Below, piece after piece: positions 54,523 to 64,000 of a stretch of 64,000 nt of DNA. Below the pieces are notes generated by a model. That model was given only the letters and a program-made list of their open reading frames with translations, had not been told where the DNA came from and searched no databases. Made by a program: the position numbers and the translations under genes. The first letter of the stretch is position 1. Every line of letters starts with the position of its first letter. Source of the DNA: Flavobacteriales bacterium. GTDB taxonomy: Bacteria > Bacteroidota > Bacteroidia > Flavobacteriales_D > Sanyastnellaceae. The DNA is taken from NCBI GenBank assembly GCA_018402085.1, contig JAGYJM010000002.1, forward strand, positions 806,001-870,000, written 5' to 3'.

Positions 54523-57063
54523 ATGCGTGGCATTATTTTAAATGTCGCGTTGCTAAGTGTAGTGCTGACAGGATATTCGCAGGGGTTTGTACACCAATCC
54601 AACGCGCTCGGTATATCCGTTCCCATAGGAATTTCAAATTTTGGGACCGGTGTAAGCTTTTTCGATTTCAACCAAGACGGTTGGGATGACCTCTCTATTG
54701 GTACCGTGGCAGATGGCACATACCTCTATCTCAACGCAGAAGGAGAGTTCAACTTGCTCGAGGTTTTACCCAATGCGCATGAATGCAAAGCCGTCGTCTG
54801 GGGAGATTATAACAACGATGGTCAACCAGACTTGTTTGTAGGATCCCATTTAGGACCTTCCCAACTCTGGGAGCAGGATGACCTCACCTTCTCAGAGATC
54901 GCATCAGAAGTGGGCGTTCCAAGTGACAATGCAGCCATGACTTTCGGTGCGTCCTGGACTGACTATGACCTTGATGGAGACCTTGATCTTTACATCACCA
55001 ATTACAACCAGGGCACCGGTCCGCATAACTGGCTATTGCGCAACCATGAAGGCGAATACTTTGAAGAGGTCGCTGAAGCTGCCGGCGTAGACAATGGTAT
55101 CGTCTGGAGCTTCATGCCGGTCTTCGCTGATTTTGACCACGATGGCTGGCCTGATCTCTACGTCATTAATGATAAACTCGCTCCGAATGCCCTCTTCCGG
55201 AATAATGGCGACGGCACCTTTGCCGACATGAGTGCTGGATCCAACACGGATATCGTGATAGATGCCATGAGCAACTCGATCACAGATTTTGATAATGATG
55301 GTGACCTCGATATTTACGTGACCAATGACTTCACCGGTAATCGCCTCTTCAGAAACGACGGTGACTTCGTTTTTACAGATATCACCGAAGAAACAAATGC
55401 GACCATTGGTCAGTTCTGCTGGGCCGGTCTCTGGATTGATTTCGATAACAACAAGCAAGACGATATCTTCATCGCCACCACTGACTACAATGATAATCAG
55501 AACAGACTCTTCAGAATTTCCGGCCAAAATACATTTATGGAGCTCCAACAGGCATTCAGCGTGAATAATGACACACCCTCATATGCCTGCGCAAAAGGAG
55601 ACTATAACAGAGATGGCGCACCAGATTTTATCCAGGGAAATCAAGGGCCCTTCAATCCCTATCTATGGCGAAATGACTGGGATGTGAATAATTGGATAGG
55701 CATTCAACTTCATCCTGTGGTCTCAAACCCTCAAGCCCTCGGTGCCTGGGTGAAAGTATGCACAAATGGTGACTGCAGAACCCGCTACACCATGTCTGCC
55801 GATGGCTACCTCGGGCAACACAGCCAGCAGCTTATCTTCGGTTTAGATATTGATATAGCGGTTGACAGTGTCGTGATTGAATGGCCAAGCGGACATATAG
55901 ATCACATTTTTTCTCCAGCGATCAATAAGTACCACAGCGTCATCGAAGGTGAAACGCTCAGCCTCGCCGTTAATGCGACTGATGGACAATTCATCTGCGA
56001 AGACGGAGTATTGAGCCTTTCAGCCTCTCCAGGATACGAATCTTACATCTGGAACAACGGACTCACTGGCGCTGCCATTCAGGTGACCGAAGCAGGACTC
56101 TACTCAGTAACAGCTGTAACAGCAGAAGGTCTCTCAACCTTTGCGCAAATCAATGTGCTCAATGCTCCCGCACCTGACTTCGAAGTCGAAGTGCAACAGA
56201 TCAGTTGTTTCGGAGCCGAAGATGGTGTGATCAGTTTTGTGACCAATGATAGCTACGTGGTCAATTGGTCTACCGGTGCTGAAGGTATGATCACTCAAAA
56301 CTGGTTGCCCGGTACTTATAGCTATGAAATCACAGATGCTTACGGCTGTATCAACAGCGGAGAGGTAGAAATCACCCAGCCTGAGCCTATCGAATTGATC
56401 GTATCAATCAATCACCCAAATTGTTTCGGACAAGCTTCAGGTGAAGTCAACATTTCGGCCATCGGGGGCACTGAACCATATACCTTCACTTCAGAGTCAG
56501 GCTTTGATGATTTACCTGATGGAACATTTACCTTCACGCTCACGGATGCCAACCAGTGTGTGAAAGATACCCTGGTAACACTCATTGCACCCGATCAGCT
56601 CTCCGTAGAGGTGAGCACAGAGCCCGCAGATGAGAATGGTGGCACTGCCGAGGTCTTCCCCTCCGGTGGTGCGCCGCCCTACGAAGTGATATGGTCTGAT
56701 GGCTCAGAAGGAGCCGTCGCTGACAACCTTGAAGCAGGAGCCTACAGCGTCATGGTCATTGACAATAACGGCTGTTTTCTCACCACAGGCATCATCATTG
56801 ACCCGGCAGTGAATATGAATGAAATAGAGTTCGCGTCACCCCTTATTTACCCAAATCCTACGAACGCTTTTTTCCGTATTTCTGGTCTGCAGGGTGCCTG
56901 TGAAATTCGCGTATTGGATGTGCAAGGACGTGAGGTCTTCGCCGCAAAAGCGGCGGATGCTAACCACTTCCGTGCTGACATAGCTCTGCTGTCTTCCGGA
57001 ATGTACACGGTGATACTGCATGCGGAAAAGCAGAATGTTCGCCTGCCCCTCATGAAGTGGTAG
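54523..57063 (+). CDS. T9SS cargo protein with FG-GAP repeats, ASPIC/UnbV domain and type A sorting domain
   Basis: 846 residues from the ATG at 54523, chosen because it begins the signal peptide MRGIILNVALLSVVLTGYS; an upstream ATG at 54397 lies inside the terminator region. Several FG-GAP/VCBS blades (FDFNQDGWDDLSIG, GDYNNDGQPDLFVG, TDYDLDGDLDLYITNYN, TDFDNDGDLDIYVTNDFTG) form a beta-propeller with Ca-binding DxDxDG loops. An ASPIC/UnbV domain follows (ALGAWVKVCTNGDCRTRYTM ... VDSVVIEWPSG). SprB-like repeats (SGGAPPYEVIWSDG) come next. The type A C-terminal sorting domain is IYPNPTNAFFRISGLQ ... LSSGMYTVILH. Secreted or surface-bound. Confidence 0.9.
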   Translation: MRGIILNVALLSVVLTGYSQGFVHQSNALGISVPIGISNFGTGVSFFDFNQDGWDDLSIGTVADGTYLYLNAEGEFNLLEVLPNAHECKAVVWGDYNNDGQPDLFVGSHLGPSQLWEQDDLTFSEIASEVGVPSDNAAMTFGASWTDYDLDGDLDLYITNYNQGTGPHNWLLRNHEGEYFEEVAEAAGVDNGIVWSFMPVFADFDHDGWPDLYVINDKLAPNALFRNNGDGTFADMSAGSNTDIVIDAMSNSITDFDNDGDLDIYVTNDFTGNRLFRNDGDFVFTDITEETNATIGQFCWAGLWIDFDNNKQDDIFIATTDYNDNQNRLFRISGQNTFMELQQAFSVNNDTPSYACAKGDYNRDGAPDFIQGNQGPFNPYLWRNDWDVNNWIGIQLHPVVSNPQALGAWVKVCTNGDCRTRYTMSADGYLGQHSQQLIFGLDIDIAVDSVVIEWPSGHIDHIFSPAINKYHSVIEGETLSLAVNATDGQFICEDGVLSLSASPGYESYIWNNGLTGAAIQVTEAGLYSVTAVTAEGLSTFAQINVLNAPAPDFEVEVQQISCFGAEDGVISFVTNDSYVVNWSTGAEGMITQNWLPGTYSYEITDAYGCINSGEVEITQPEPIELIVSINHPNCFGQASGEVNISAIGGTEPYTFTSESGFDDLPDGTFTFTLTDANQCVKDTLVTLIAPDQLSVEVSTEPADENGGTAEVFPSGGAPPYEVIWSDGSEGAVADNLEAGAYSVMVIDNNGCFLTTGIIIDPAVNMNEIEFASPLIYPNPTNAFFRISGLQGACEIRVLDVQGREVFAAKAADANHFRADIALLSSGMYTVILHAEKQNVRLPLMKW

Positions 57064-57085
57064 TCCAAACCCCATACCGTAATAA

Positions 57086-58840
<1,755 letters not shown>

Positions 58841-58852
58841 AATCGCATTGAA

Positions 58853-59920
58853 CTAACGAGACAGGCGAAGCATGTTGCGGTCGCGGTTGATGCTCCAGTC
58901 TGAGAACTGGTTCAACAAGCCCATCCCACATAACATGCCGCCTTCCGGAAGAACCGCGGCAATGGCATTGTGCAATACGTAATCGCCTACCTGAATCTCA
59001 GGAATAACCACCACATCGGCTGTCACTATCGAACCATCAGCCAGTTCATAAAGGTCTGTACCAATATAACTTTCGCGAGTGAGAACACCGCTCAATAGAA
59101 GCTCTCGTTCAAAGTCATTACTGAGAATGAGGTCGCTCGCACCGGTGTCCAGTAAGTAGTAGCGCGCCACCCCTCCAATAACCAGCTTGATTTTGAAATG
59201 ACCAAATGCATCTTGAAGTGGAACCTCAATTTGTTGTGCTTTTCCTCCGGTGATATAGGTTTCAGGCACCTCGTAGCTTTCATCATCTTCGTACAAGCCT
59301 TCAGAGCTGTCATCAGCGAGCATGTTCATTACACACGGCAAGACAAGTTCGTTGAATACTTCACTGTCTTCTTGCTCTGCACTGAGCATTTGATTCACTG
59401 AAAGTCCTTTTTCAGTGGCTTTTTCCAGTGCACATTGGCAATAAATGTTGGCCTGCTCTTCAGAAACGGAGAAGCCATCTTCATCCGGCTCAACCATACC
59501 TTTTATGCATGAAAACATGAACATATCATGCATTTGCTCGGCCCGCTCTCCCTGGGGGGCAATCTTGGTTTCACCGATGTCGCCCATGTTCGCCATTACA
59601 CACTCCATTACAACCGGGTAGAGGTCATCGCGCATCATGAGGTCAACAACCCGGTCATCTGCAGCAGCCTTCGTGAATTCATCAAGCGTCACCCGAGGAA
59701 TCATTTCATCGATCAGACAGGCGCACATCGTGCTGTAATCGATCTCTTGCCCGCCCATCTCAACTGTTTCTTCTCCCGCAGCACGGGCACATTCACTGAC
59801 CAGAATGTCGCGGTCACCCAGTTTTGCGCCGTCTTTCGTCGCTACAACCTGGGCATTTGACGAAATCGCAATGGCGGAAAACGCGAGAATTAGCTGAAAT
59901 TTTTGTGCGAAGATCTTCAT
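58853..59920 (-). CDS. Secreted protein with retropepsin-like aspartic protease domain
   Basis: 355 residues from the ATG at 59918-59920, beginning signal peptide MKIFAQKFQLILAFSAIAIS; an ATG six codons earlier is possible. Residues ~25-210 form an all-helical, acidic region with six or more conserved-looking Cys (CACLID, VVMECVMANMG, FSCIKGM, YCQCALEKA, LPCVMNM). This resembles two successive small Cys-paired domains. The C-terminal ~120 residues hold YYLLDTGASDLILS (catalytic Asp of the DTGA motif) and GGMLCGMGLLNQFSDWSI, the hallmark of single-chain retropepsins that act as dimers. Periplasmic. The substrate is not known. Confidence 0.82.
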   Translation of the reverse strand: MKIFAQKFQLILAFSAIAISSNAQVVATKDGAKLGDRDILVSECARAAGEETVEMGGQEIDYSTMCACLIDEMIPRVTLDEFTKAAADDRVVDLMMRDDLYPVVMECVMANMGDIGETKIAPQGERAEQMHDMFMFSCIKGMVEPDEDGFSVSEEQANIYCQCALEKATEKGLSVNQMLSAEQEDSEVFNELVLPCVMNMLADDSSEGLYEDDESYEVPETYITGGKAQQIEVPLQDAFGHFKIKLVIGGVARYYLLDTGASDLILSNDFERELLLSGVLTRESYIGTDLYELADGSIVTADVVVIPEIQVGDYVLHNAIAAVLPEGGMLCGMGLLNQFSDWSINRDRNMLRLSR

Positions 59921-60145
59921 GTATCCGGGCTTAGACATCTTTAAAAGTTGAAAAGTACGAAGTTAGAATGGTATTCGCAGATGTCTCTCACAACAGCGCC
60001 TACCGGACGATTTACTTTTTTTAGCAATCTGCCGCACAACAATTCAAGGGGGCAATGCGTATTAAAGATGAGAGTTTAGTAAATCTCTTGAGACAACCTG
60101 CAAGGTGTTAAAAGAGAATCTAAGTTGTTTTGGTTAAGGTTAAGG

Positions 60146-60176
60146 AAAAGGACGCAACGGCGTCCTTTTTCTTTTT
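60146..60176 (+). terminator. Orphan rho-independent terminator
   Basis: AAAAGGACGC (60146-60155), loop AACG, GCGTCCTTTT (60160-60169), then TCTTTTT. It lies upstream of, not after, the nearest plus-strand gene. Confidence 0.8.
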
Positions 60177-60225
60177 ACAGCCGTCATGCAACGAATTCAT
60201 TTTGTTGCGCATCTATAGGGTGTGG

Positions 60226-60256
60226 TTGAAACAAGCCGCACAATTTCGTACCTTTA
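60226..60256 (+). promoter_or_regulatory. Promoter of the 60261 gene, abutting its start codon
   Basis: TTG (60226-60228) and TACCTTTA (60249-60256, one mismatch to TAnnTTTG) with a 20-nt spacer. The first ATG is 4 nt after the -7 box, so either the message is leaderless or translation starts at the next ATG (60276). Confidence 0.5.
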
Positions 60257-60260
60257 GAAG

Positions 60261-61325
60261 ATGATCGCCGCCAAAATGAAAATACTTCTCTTAAGTCTGA
60301 GTGCATTCACGGTATGCTTTTTTGCCGAAGCACAGGTGCCCAACGGAGGCTTTGAAGATATGACGGCTCTCCCTTCTACTACGGGGCAATGGAGCCTTGC
60401 TGAATTCTGGTTTAATGCCAACAGCAACTTGGCAAACCCTGATTTGTTCCACACCAATGGCGGTATGGGTGGAGACCTTCCTGAAACGCCGATCGCTCTC
60501 GTTGATCCTTTTGAAGGGAGCGCTGTGATGGGCATCGTGGCCACAGGTGTGAAAGGAACTGATTTCAGAGAATACCTCTCCGTACCGCTTGAAGAACCAC
60601 TCGTCATTGGTCAGAAGTACACGGTTAGCTTTCATTACTGCAACGGATACATTACCCAGGTTTCGCAAGCTGGCCTGGGAACAAGTGACTTCGGAGTGGC
60701 CTTTACCTCTTCGCCACCGCAGCAGTCAGGAACCTCTCCGATGAGCCTGAATCCGCAATTCAAACACCAGGGGCCTTTGTTTTCCCGCGAATGGGACAAT
60801 ATCACCTTTAGTTTTGTGGCGGATCAAGCGCACGAATACATGACCATCGGTGTATTCGGTGATGACACTGACAAAGACATTGTAGTCTTCGACAATACCA
60901 ACCCACAATTGGCCTATTATTTTCTGGATGACTTCAGTATCATGGAAGTGGAAACCAGTGACATTGTCGCCAGCAATGACAATCCACGATTTGAAGACCA
61001 CTCCGAAGAAGAAACCCCTGAACCGGCGTTTGAAGAAAGTCCGTTTTTCATCCCCAATGCCTTCACACCAAACGGTGACGGTGACAATGATGTGTTTGCA
61101 CCGGTGGTCGCAGACCTGAGCAATTATGAATTCTGCATTTTTTCACGCTGGGGAGAGCTGATTTTCAAAACAACTGCTGAAGGTGAGGGATGGAGCGGTC
61201 ACTCTGTGAATGGGGCGATGGTGGATGTAGGCATGTATGTCTGGGAACTTTCGTACACCCGAACCAATGAAGACGGAAAAACCGTGCGCAAAAGTCATCG
61301 GGGTACCGTCAACCTGATCCGATGA
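60261..61325 (+). CDS. T9SS cargo protein with type B sorting domain
   Basis: 354 residues; alternative start at 60276 (MKILLLSLSAFTVCFFAEA) gives a cleaner signal peptide. Residues ~25-225 are a beta-sandwich-like region (VPNGGFEDM at the start, TVSFHYCNGYITQV, WDNITFSFVADQAHEYM), similar to carbohydrate-binding jelly rolls in secreted Bacteroidota proteins. The last ~95 residues are a gliding-motility-associated type B sorting domain (FIPNAFTPNGDGDNDVFAP ... FSRWGELIFKTT). Exported by Sec, then type IX. Function beyond binding unknown. Confidence 0.85.
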   Translation: MIAAKMKILLLSLSAFTVCFFAEAQVPNGGFEDMTALPSTTGQWSLAEFWFNANSNLANPDLFHTNGGMGGDLPETPIALVDPFEGSAVMGIVATGVKGTDFREYLSVPLEEPLVIGQKYTVSFHYCNGYITQVSQAGLGTSDFGVAFTSSPPQQSGTSPMSLNPQFKHQGPLFSREWDNITFSFVADQAHEYMTIGVFGDDTDKDIVVFDNTNPQLAYYFLDDFSIMEVETSDIVASNDNPRFEDHSEEETPEPAFEESPFFIPNAFTPNGDGDNDVFAPVVADLSNYEFCIFSRWGELIFKTTAEGEGWSGHSVNGAMVDVGMYVWELSYTRTNEDGKTVRKSHRGTVNLIR

Positions 61326-61341
61326 ATCATCTCCGCTTCCG

Positions 61342-61349
61342 TACCTTCG
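61342..61349 (+). promoter_or_regulatory. Candidate -7 element of bshC
   Basis: TACCTTCG, one mismatch to TAnnTTTG, ends 4 nt before the ATG at 61354. It would give a leaderless bshC message separate from the upstream gene, which ends 28 bp earlier. Confidence 0.35.
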
Positions 61350-61353
61350 CAAT

Positions 61354-62937
61354 ATGCAATGGAAGCGATATTCCTACCTCGATCTTGATCATACCCCAGA
61401 GCTGATCCGTGATCTCCTGAACAGCCGTGAAAAGCTAAAGCCTTTCGTGAATATTTTCCCGGTTGATGATGCATTCAGCGCTTACCTTACCGAAAGATCA
61501 TTTCCGGCAGACCGCCGAAAGGTGCTGCTTGAAGTCTTGAAAGAGCAATACGCTGACATAAGAAGCCCGCAGAATGAACAGTCGCTCGCAGCACTCGAAG
61601 AAGACAACGGGTACACGGTTGTTACCGGTCATCAACTCAATATCTTCACAGGGCCGGCCTTTTTCATCTATAAATTGATGCATGCCGTTTCGCTTGCGCG
61701 TCACCTCAATACAGCTTTTCCGGACATTCACTGCGTGCCTGTTTACTGGATGGCTTCAGAAGATCATGATTTCGAAGAAATTCGTTCGCTGGCGAGCTTC
61801 GACGAGCAACTTGTCTGGGAGCGCGAAGAAGCCGGTGCCGTAGGACGCTATGCGCTCACCGGGCTTGATCAGGTGCTGCAGCAATGGAAATCCGTGATGC
61901 GGTGGGAAGATACTTCACCGGTGTACTTGCGCTTCAAACGCTACACTGAACAAAGCCATCTTGCCGCAGCAACCCGTTACCTGGTCAACGAGCTTTTTGG
62001 TCGCGAAGGTATGCTCGTCATTGACGCAGATCACTCAAAACTCAAAGCGATCTTTGCTCCGATCATGACCTTGGAAGTCGATGCTTCCGCAGGTGAGCAC
62101 TACGTGAAGACTTCTTCGGATGCGCTTCATGCACTCGGCTATAAAACACAGGTCAATGCGCGCTCAGTGAACCTTTTCTACCTCGAAGACAACCGCCGGG
62201 TGAGAATAGATCGCGATGGTGATAGCTACAAAGGCGTAGGTACCCCGCGCAAATGGTCGCATCCCGCGCTTCTGCGCGGAATCAAAGAAGAACCCGAAAA
62301 ATTCAGTCCGAACGTCATTTTACGCCCACTTTACCAGGAAACCATTCTCCCGAATCTTTGCTACATCGGTGGTGCCGGAGAACTCTCTTACTGGCTTCAG
62401 CTCAAGGCGCTGTTTGATGCGGCAGATGTGCCCTACCCGATACTTATGCCACGAAACGGAGCAGTAGTGCTGGCGGCACATCAAGCAAAAAAAATCGACA
62501 AGCTGGGTGTGCGACCTGATGAATTGTTGAAGCGCGAAGAAGACTTGATTGCCGGCTGGATGGAGCACCACGCCTCGCAAGATCTTGAATTAAAAACTGA
62601 ACGACAGCGCCACGAAGAGCTCTTTCGTGAGGTGGTTGAAAAAGTGGCCGGGGTAGATACTTCACTTACGGGCAAAGCAGAGGCTTCGTTAGCGCGGCAG
62701 CTCAAAGAGTACGACGGCTTGGAGAAAGCTATGCAAAAAGCCTGGAAAAAACGAGAAGAACAATCGGTCAGGCAATTGATTCAATTGCGCGACGCAGTGT
62801 TGCCGGGAGGAAATCTGCAAGAGCGGGTGCAGAACTATTTTGCCCTTGAACAAATGGCGGGCGGTGAACTCGGTGCCGCTCTAATGAAGAGTTTTGACCC
62901 GGTGAAACCGGGGTTAACATTCGTCTGGCCCGATTGA
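61354..62937 (+). CDS. bshC: Bacillithiol biosynthesis cysteine-adding enzyme BshC
   Basis: 527 residues, usual length. Family signatures: VVTGHQLNIFTGPAFFIYKL (89-108), PVYWMASEDHDFEEI and NVILRPLYQETILPNLCYIG. It joins cysteine to GlcN-malate, the last step of bacillithiol synthesis, in the cytoplasm. This indicates that the organism uses bacillithiol as its low-molecular-weight thiol. bshA and bshB are not in the window. Confidence 0.95.
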   Translation: MQWKRYSYLDLDHTPELIRDLLNSREKLKPFVNIFPVDDAFSAYLTERSFPADRRKVLLEVLKEQYADIRSPQNEQSLAALEEDNGYTVVTGHQLNIFTGPAFFIYKLMHAVSLARHLNTAFPDIHCVPVYWMASEDHDFEEIRSLASFDEQLVWEREEAGAVGRYALTGLDQVLQQWKSVMRWEDTSPVYLRFKRYTEQSHLAAATRYLVNELFGREGMLVIDADHSKLKAIFAPIMTLEVDASAGEHYVKTSSDALHALGYKTQVNARSVNLFYLEDNRRVRIDRDGDSYKGVGTPRKWSHPALLRGIKEEPEKFSPNVILRPLYQETILPNLCYIGGAGELSYWLQLKALFDAADVPYPILMPRNGAVVLAAHQAKKIDKLGVRPDELLKREEDLIAGWMEHHASQDLELKTERQRHEELFREVVEKVAGVDTSLTGKAEASLARQLKEYDGLEKAMQKAWKKREEQSVRQLIQLRDAVLPGGNLQERVQNYFALEQMAGGELGAALMKSFDPVKPGLTFVWPD

Positions 62938-62938
62938 T

Positions 62939-63349
62939 TTAAGAAGCTTCATTCAGCCATCGCTGCAAAATCACAGCAGCCGATATTTTGTCAAGGGTCT
63001 TTTTATCGCGACGATGCTTCTTCTTCATGCCACCTGCCACCATTGCTTGCATAGCTTCGCGACTGCTGTACGATTCGTCAACACGATGAACAGCTATTTT
63101 AGGATATCGCTTGTGGAGCTTCTCACAGAAGGCATCAATCGCTGCAGAGCTGTCGGTTGCTTCACCCAGTAAAGCAGGATCGCCTACGACAAAGGCTTCA
63201 ACAGCTTCCTTCAATAAAAGTGCATCGATGAAGGCCCAGAGCTTCGCTGTATCAATCGCATCAAGGGGCGACGCAATGAGCTGCAAATCATCGGTGATAG
63301 CGATGCCGGTTCGGCGGATGCCGTAATCAAAAGCCAATACCTTTGCCAC
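62939..63349 (-). CDS. ruvX: Putative Holliday junction resolvase / pre-16S rRNA nuclease YqgF
   Basis: 136 residues, usual family length. The RNase H-like start AFDYGIRRTGIAI holds the catalytic Asp8; VVGDPALLG and RVDESYSSREA follow. In this family it processes the 5' end of 16S rRNA and was also proposed as a resolvase. Its stop is one base from the convergent bshC stop, and it diverges from dapD with a 59-bp gap. Confidence 0.92.
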   Translation of the reverse strand: MAKVLAFDYGIRRTGIAITDDLQLIASPLDAIDTAKLWAFIDALLLKEAVEAFVVGDPALLGEATDSSAAIDAFCEKLHKRYPKIAVHRVDESYSSREAMQAMVAGGMKKKHRRDKKTLDKISAAVILQRWLNEAS

Positions 63350-63379
63350 AGTTCAAATGTAAAGGCTTTACGGATAGTT

Positions 63380-63387
63380 TAGTTTTG
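63380..63387 (+). promoter_or_regulatory. -7 element of dapD
   Basis: TAGTTTTG fits TAnnTTTG and lies 21 nt before the ATG at 63409. No clear -33 TTG. Confidence 0.45.
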
Positions 63388-63408
63388 CAGCGCAGAAAAT
63401 GATGTTTT

Positions 63409-64000
63409 ATGGACACAACAATACTCAAAGAGCGCATTCTTGCAGCGTGGGAAGATCGTTCGAAACTTGAAGATCCCGCAACGAGTGAAGCCGTGAATGA
63501 AGTGATTGAAGCCCTCGATAAAGGCAAGCTTCGTGTGGCTGAGCCCCTGAATGATGGCTGGCAGGTCAATGAATGGGTCAAGAAAGCAGTGGTCTTGTAC
63601 TTTCCAATGCGATCTATGGAGACCATAGAAACAGGTCCTTTTGAGTACCATGATAAAATGCGGCTGAAGACCGGATATGCCGGTCTGGGGGTGCGCGTAG
63701 TGCCTCCGGCAACCGCCCGCTACGGGGCTTACATTGCACCTGGGGTGGTGATGATGCCCGGATATATTAATATTGGCGCATATGTGGATGCTGGTACCAT
63801 GGTAGATACTTGGGCCACGGTGGGTTCATGTGCACAGATCGGAAAAGACGTTCACCTGAGCGGAGGTGTGGGCATTGGCGGAGTGCTTGAGCCTTTGCAG
63901 GCGGCTCCCGTGGTGATTGAAGATGGCGCATTCATTGGTTCACGTTGCATCGTAGTAGAAGGTGTTCGGGTGCGCAAAGAAGCCGTACTTGGCGCCAATG
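63409..64000 (+). CDS. dapD: 2,3,4,5-tetrahydropyridine-2,6-dicarboxylate N-succinyltransferase (5' part; runs off the window end)
   Basis: The ATG at 63409-63411 opens 197 codons up to the window edge, out of about 270 expected. N-terminal helical region ([11 protein letters not shown]), then [14 protein letters not shown] and the left-handed beta-helix with hexapeptides ([53 protein letters not shown]). It succinylates tetrahydrodipicolinate in lysine and diaminopimelate synthesis. No stop is seen, so only the C-terminal part is missing. Confidence 0.95.
   Translation, partial: MDTTILKERILAAWEDRSKLEDPATSEAVNEVIEALDKGKLRVAEPLNDGWQVNEWVKKAVVLYFPMRSMETIETGPFEYHDKMRLKTGYAGLGVRVVPPATARYGAYIAPGVVMMPGYINIGAYVDAGTMVDTWATVGSCAQIGKDVHLSGGVGIGGVLEPLQAAPVVIEDGAFIGSRCIVVEGVRVRKEAVLGAN

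Larger units (their letters stand above)
59921..60260. other. 340-bp divergent intergenic region with a possible small RNA or leader peptide
   Basis: It contains a TACTTTTT box (60013-60020), a possible 18-codon ORF (60055-60111, MRIKDESLVNLLRQPARC, with AAGGGGG before its ATG) and a strong plus-strand terminator at 60146-60176. None of these belongs to the flanking genes, which diverge from this region. A transcript of about 145 nt is inferred. Confidence 0.4.

Overview
The window looks like a chromosomal piece of a Bacteroidota bacterium, most likely a marine Flavobacteriales member (Cryomorphaceae/Schleiferiaceae-like; genus not determinable from sequence alone). The evidence is type IX secretion sorting domains of both type A and type B, a DUF5723/OmpA protein, lipoproteins with acidic surface-export-like residues after the lipobox cysteine, a DUF4494 protein, a fused DAHP synthase/type II chorismate mutase, bacillithiol synthesis (bshC), and TAnnTTTG-type -7 promoter elements in front of many genes.

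Positions 1-25736 hold a minus-strand array of six giant secreted proteins (the first cut by the window edge; two of the others broken by single-base frameshifts). A seventh relative lies on the plus strand at 50428-54132. All share one plan: a Sec signal peptide, then tandem modules of about 340-371 residues, then a Cys/Asp-rich tail. Each module is a glycine-rich domain (beta-rich start, GGGASDVR, VIVAGGGGG, long Gly runs) plus a block of short Cys/Asp mini-repeats. The tail ends, where visible, in a dockerin-like motif (D-x-N-x-D ... DLLQFLG ... FGQxCP). The module length is private to each gene (1041, 1104/1113, 1092/1095, 1023, 1086 and 1083 bp). The copies inside one gene are almost identical in DNA while different genes have clearly diverged. 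This is the most unusual system in the window: probably a family of self-assembling extracellular matrix or adhesive proteins evolving by unequal exchange.

Positions 25919-28536 form a small divergent phosphonate-type module: a TIGR03364-like FAD oxidoreductase opposite an XRE-cupin regulator translationally coupled to a phosphonatase-like HAD hydrolase. From 28522 to 45278 come mostly housekeeping genes: a phosphoesterase, Bcp peroxiredoxin, DAHP synthase-chorismate mutase, three tRNAs (Leu-CAG, Leu-GAG, Lys-UUU), a GNAT-like protein, a T9SS cargo protein with CUB, PKD and P-domain-like regions, an IGHMBP2-like helicase, a surface lipoprotein, DUF4494 and TPR proteins, a Gfo/Idh/MocA oxidoreductase, Pcm, Nnr, a YciO-like protein and transaldolase.

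Positions 45279-50221 carry a repeat-rich intergenic region (two-hairpin elements plus heptanucleotide repeats), an operon of a surface lipoprotein and a DUF5723/TSP3/OmpA protein, and a thioredoxin with a WCMPC active site. After the plus-strand glycine-rich gene come an FG-GAP/UnbV cargo with a type A sorting domain, a second heptanucleotide array, a YbiT-like ABC-F ATPase, a secreted retropepsin-like protein, an intergenic region with an orphan terminator, a type B sorted cargo, bshC, ruvX and the start of dapD. Convergent gene pairs are packed with gaps of -15 to +12 bp, and several -7 elements lie only 4-7 nt from the start codon, pointing to short-leader or leaderless transcripts.
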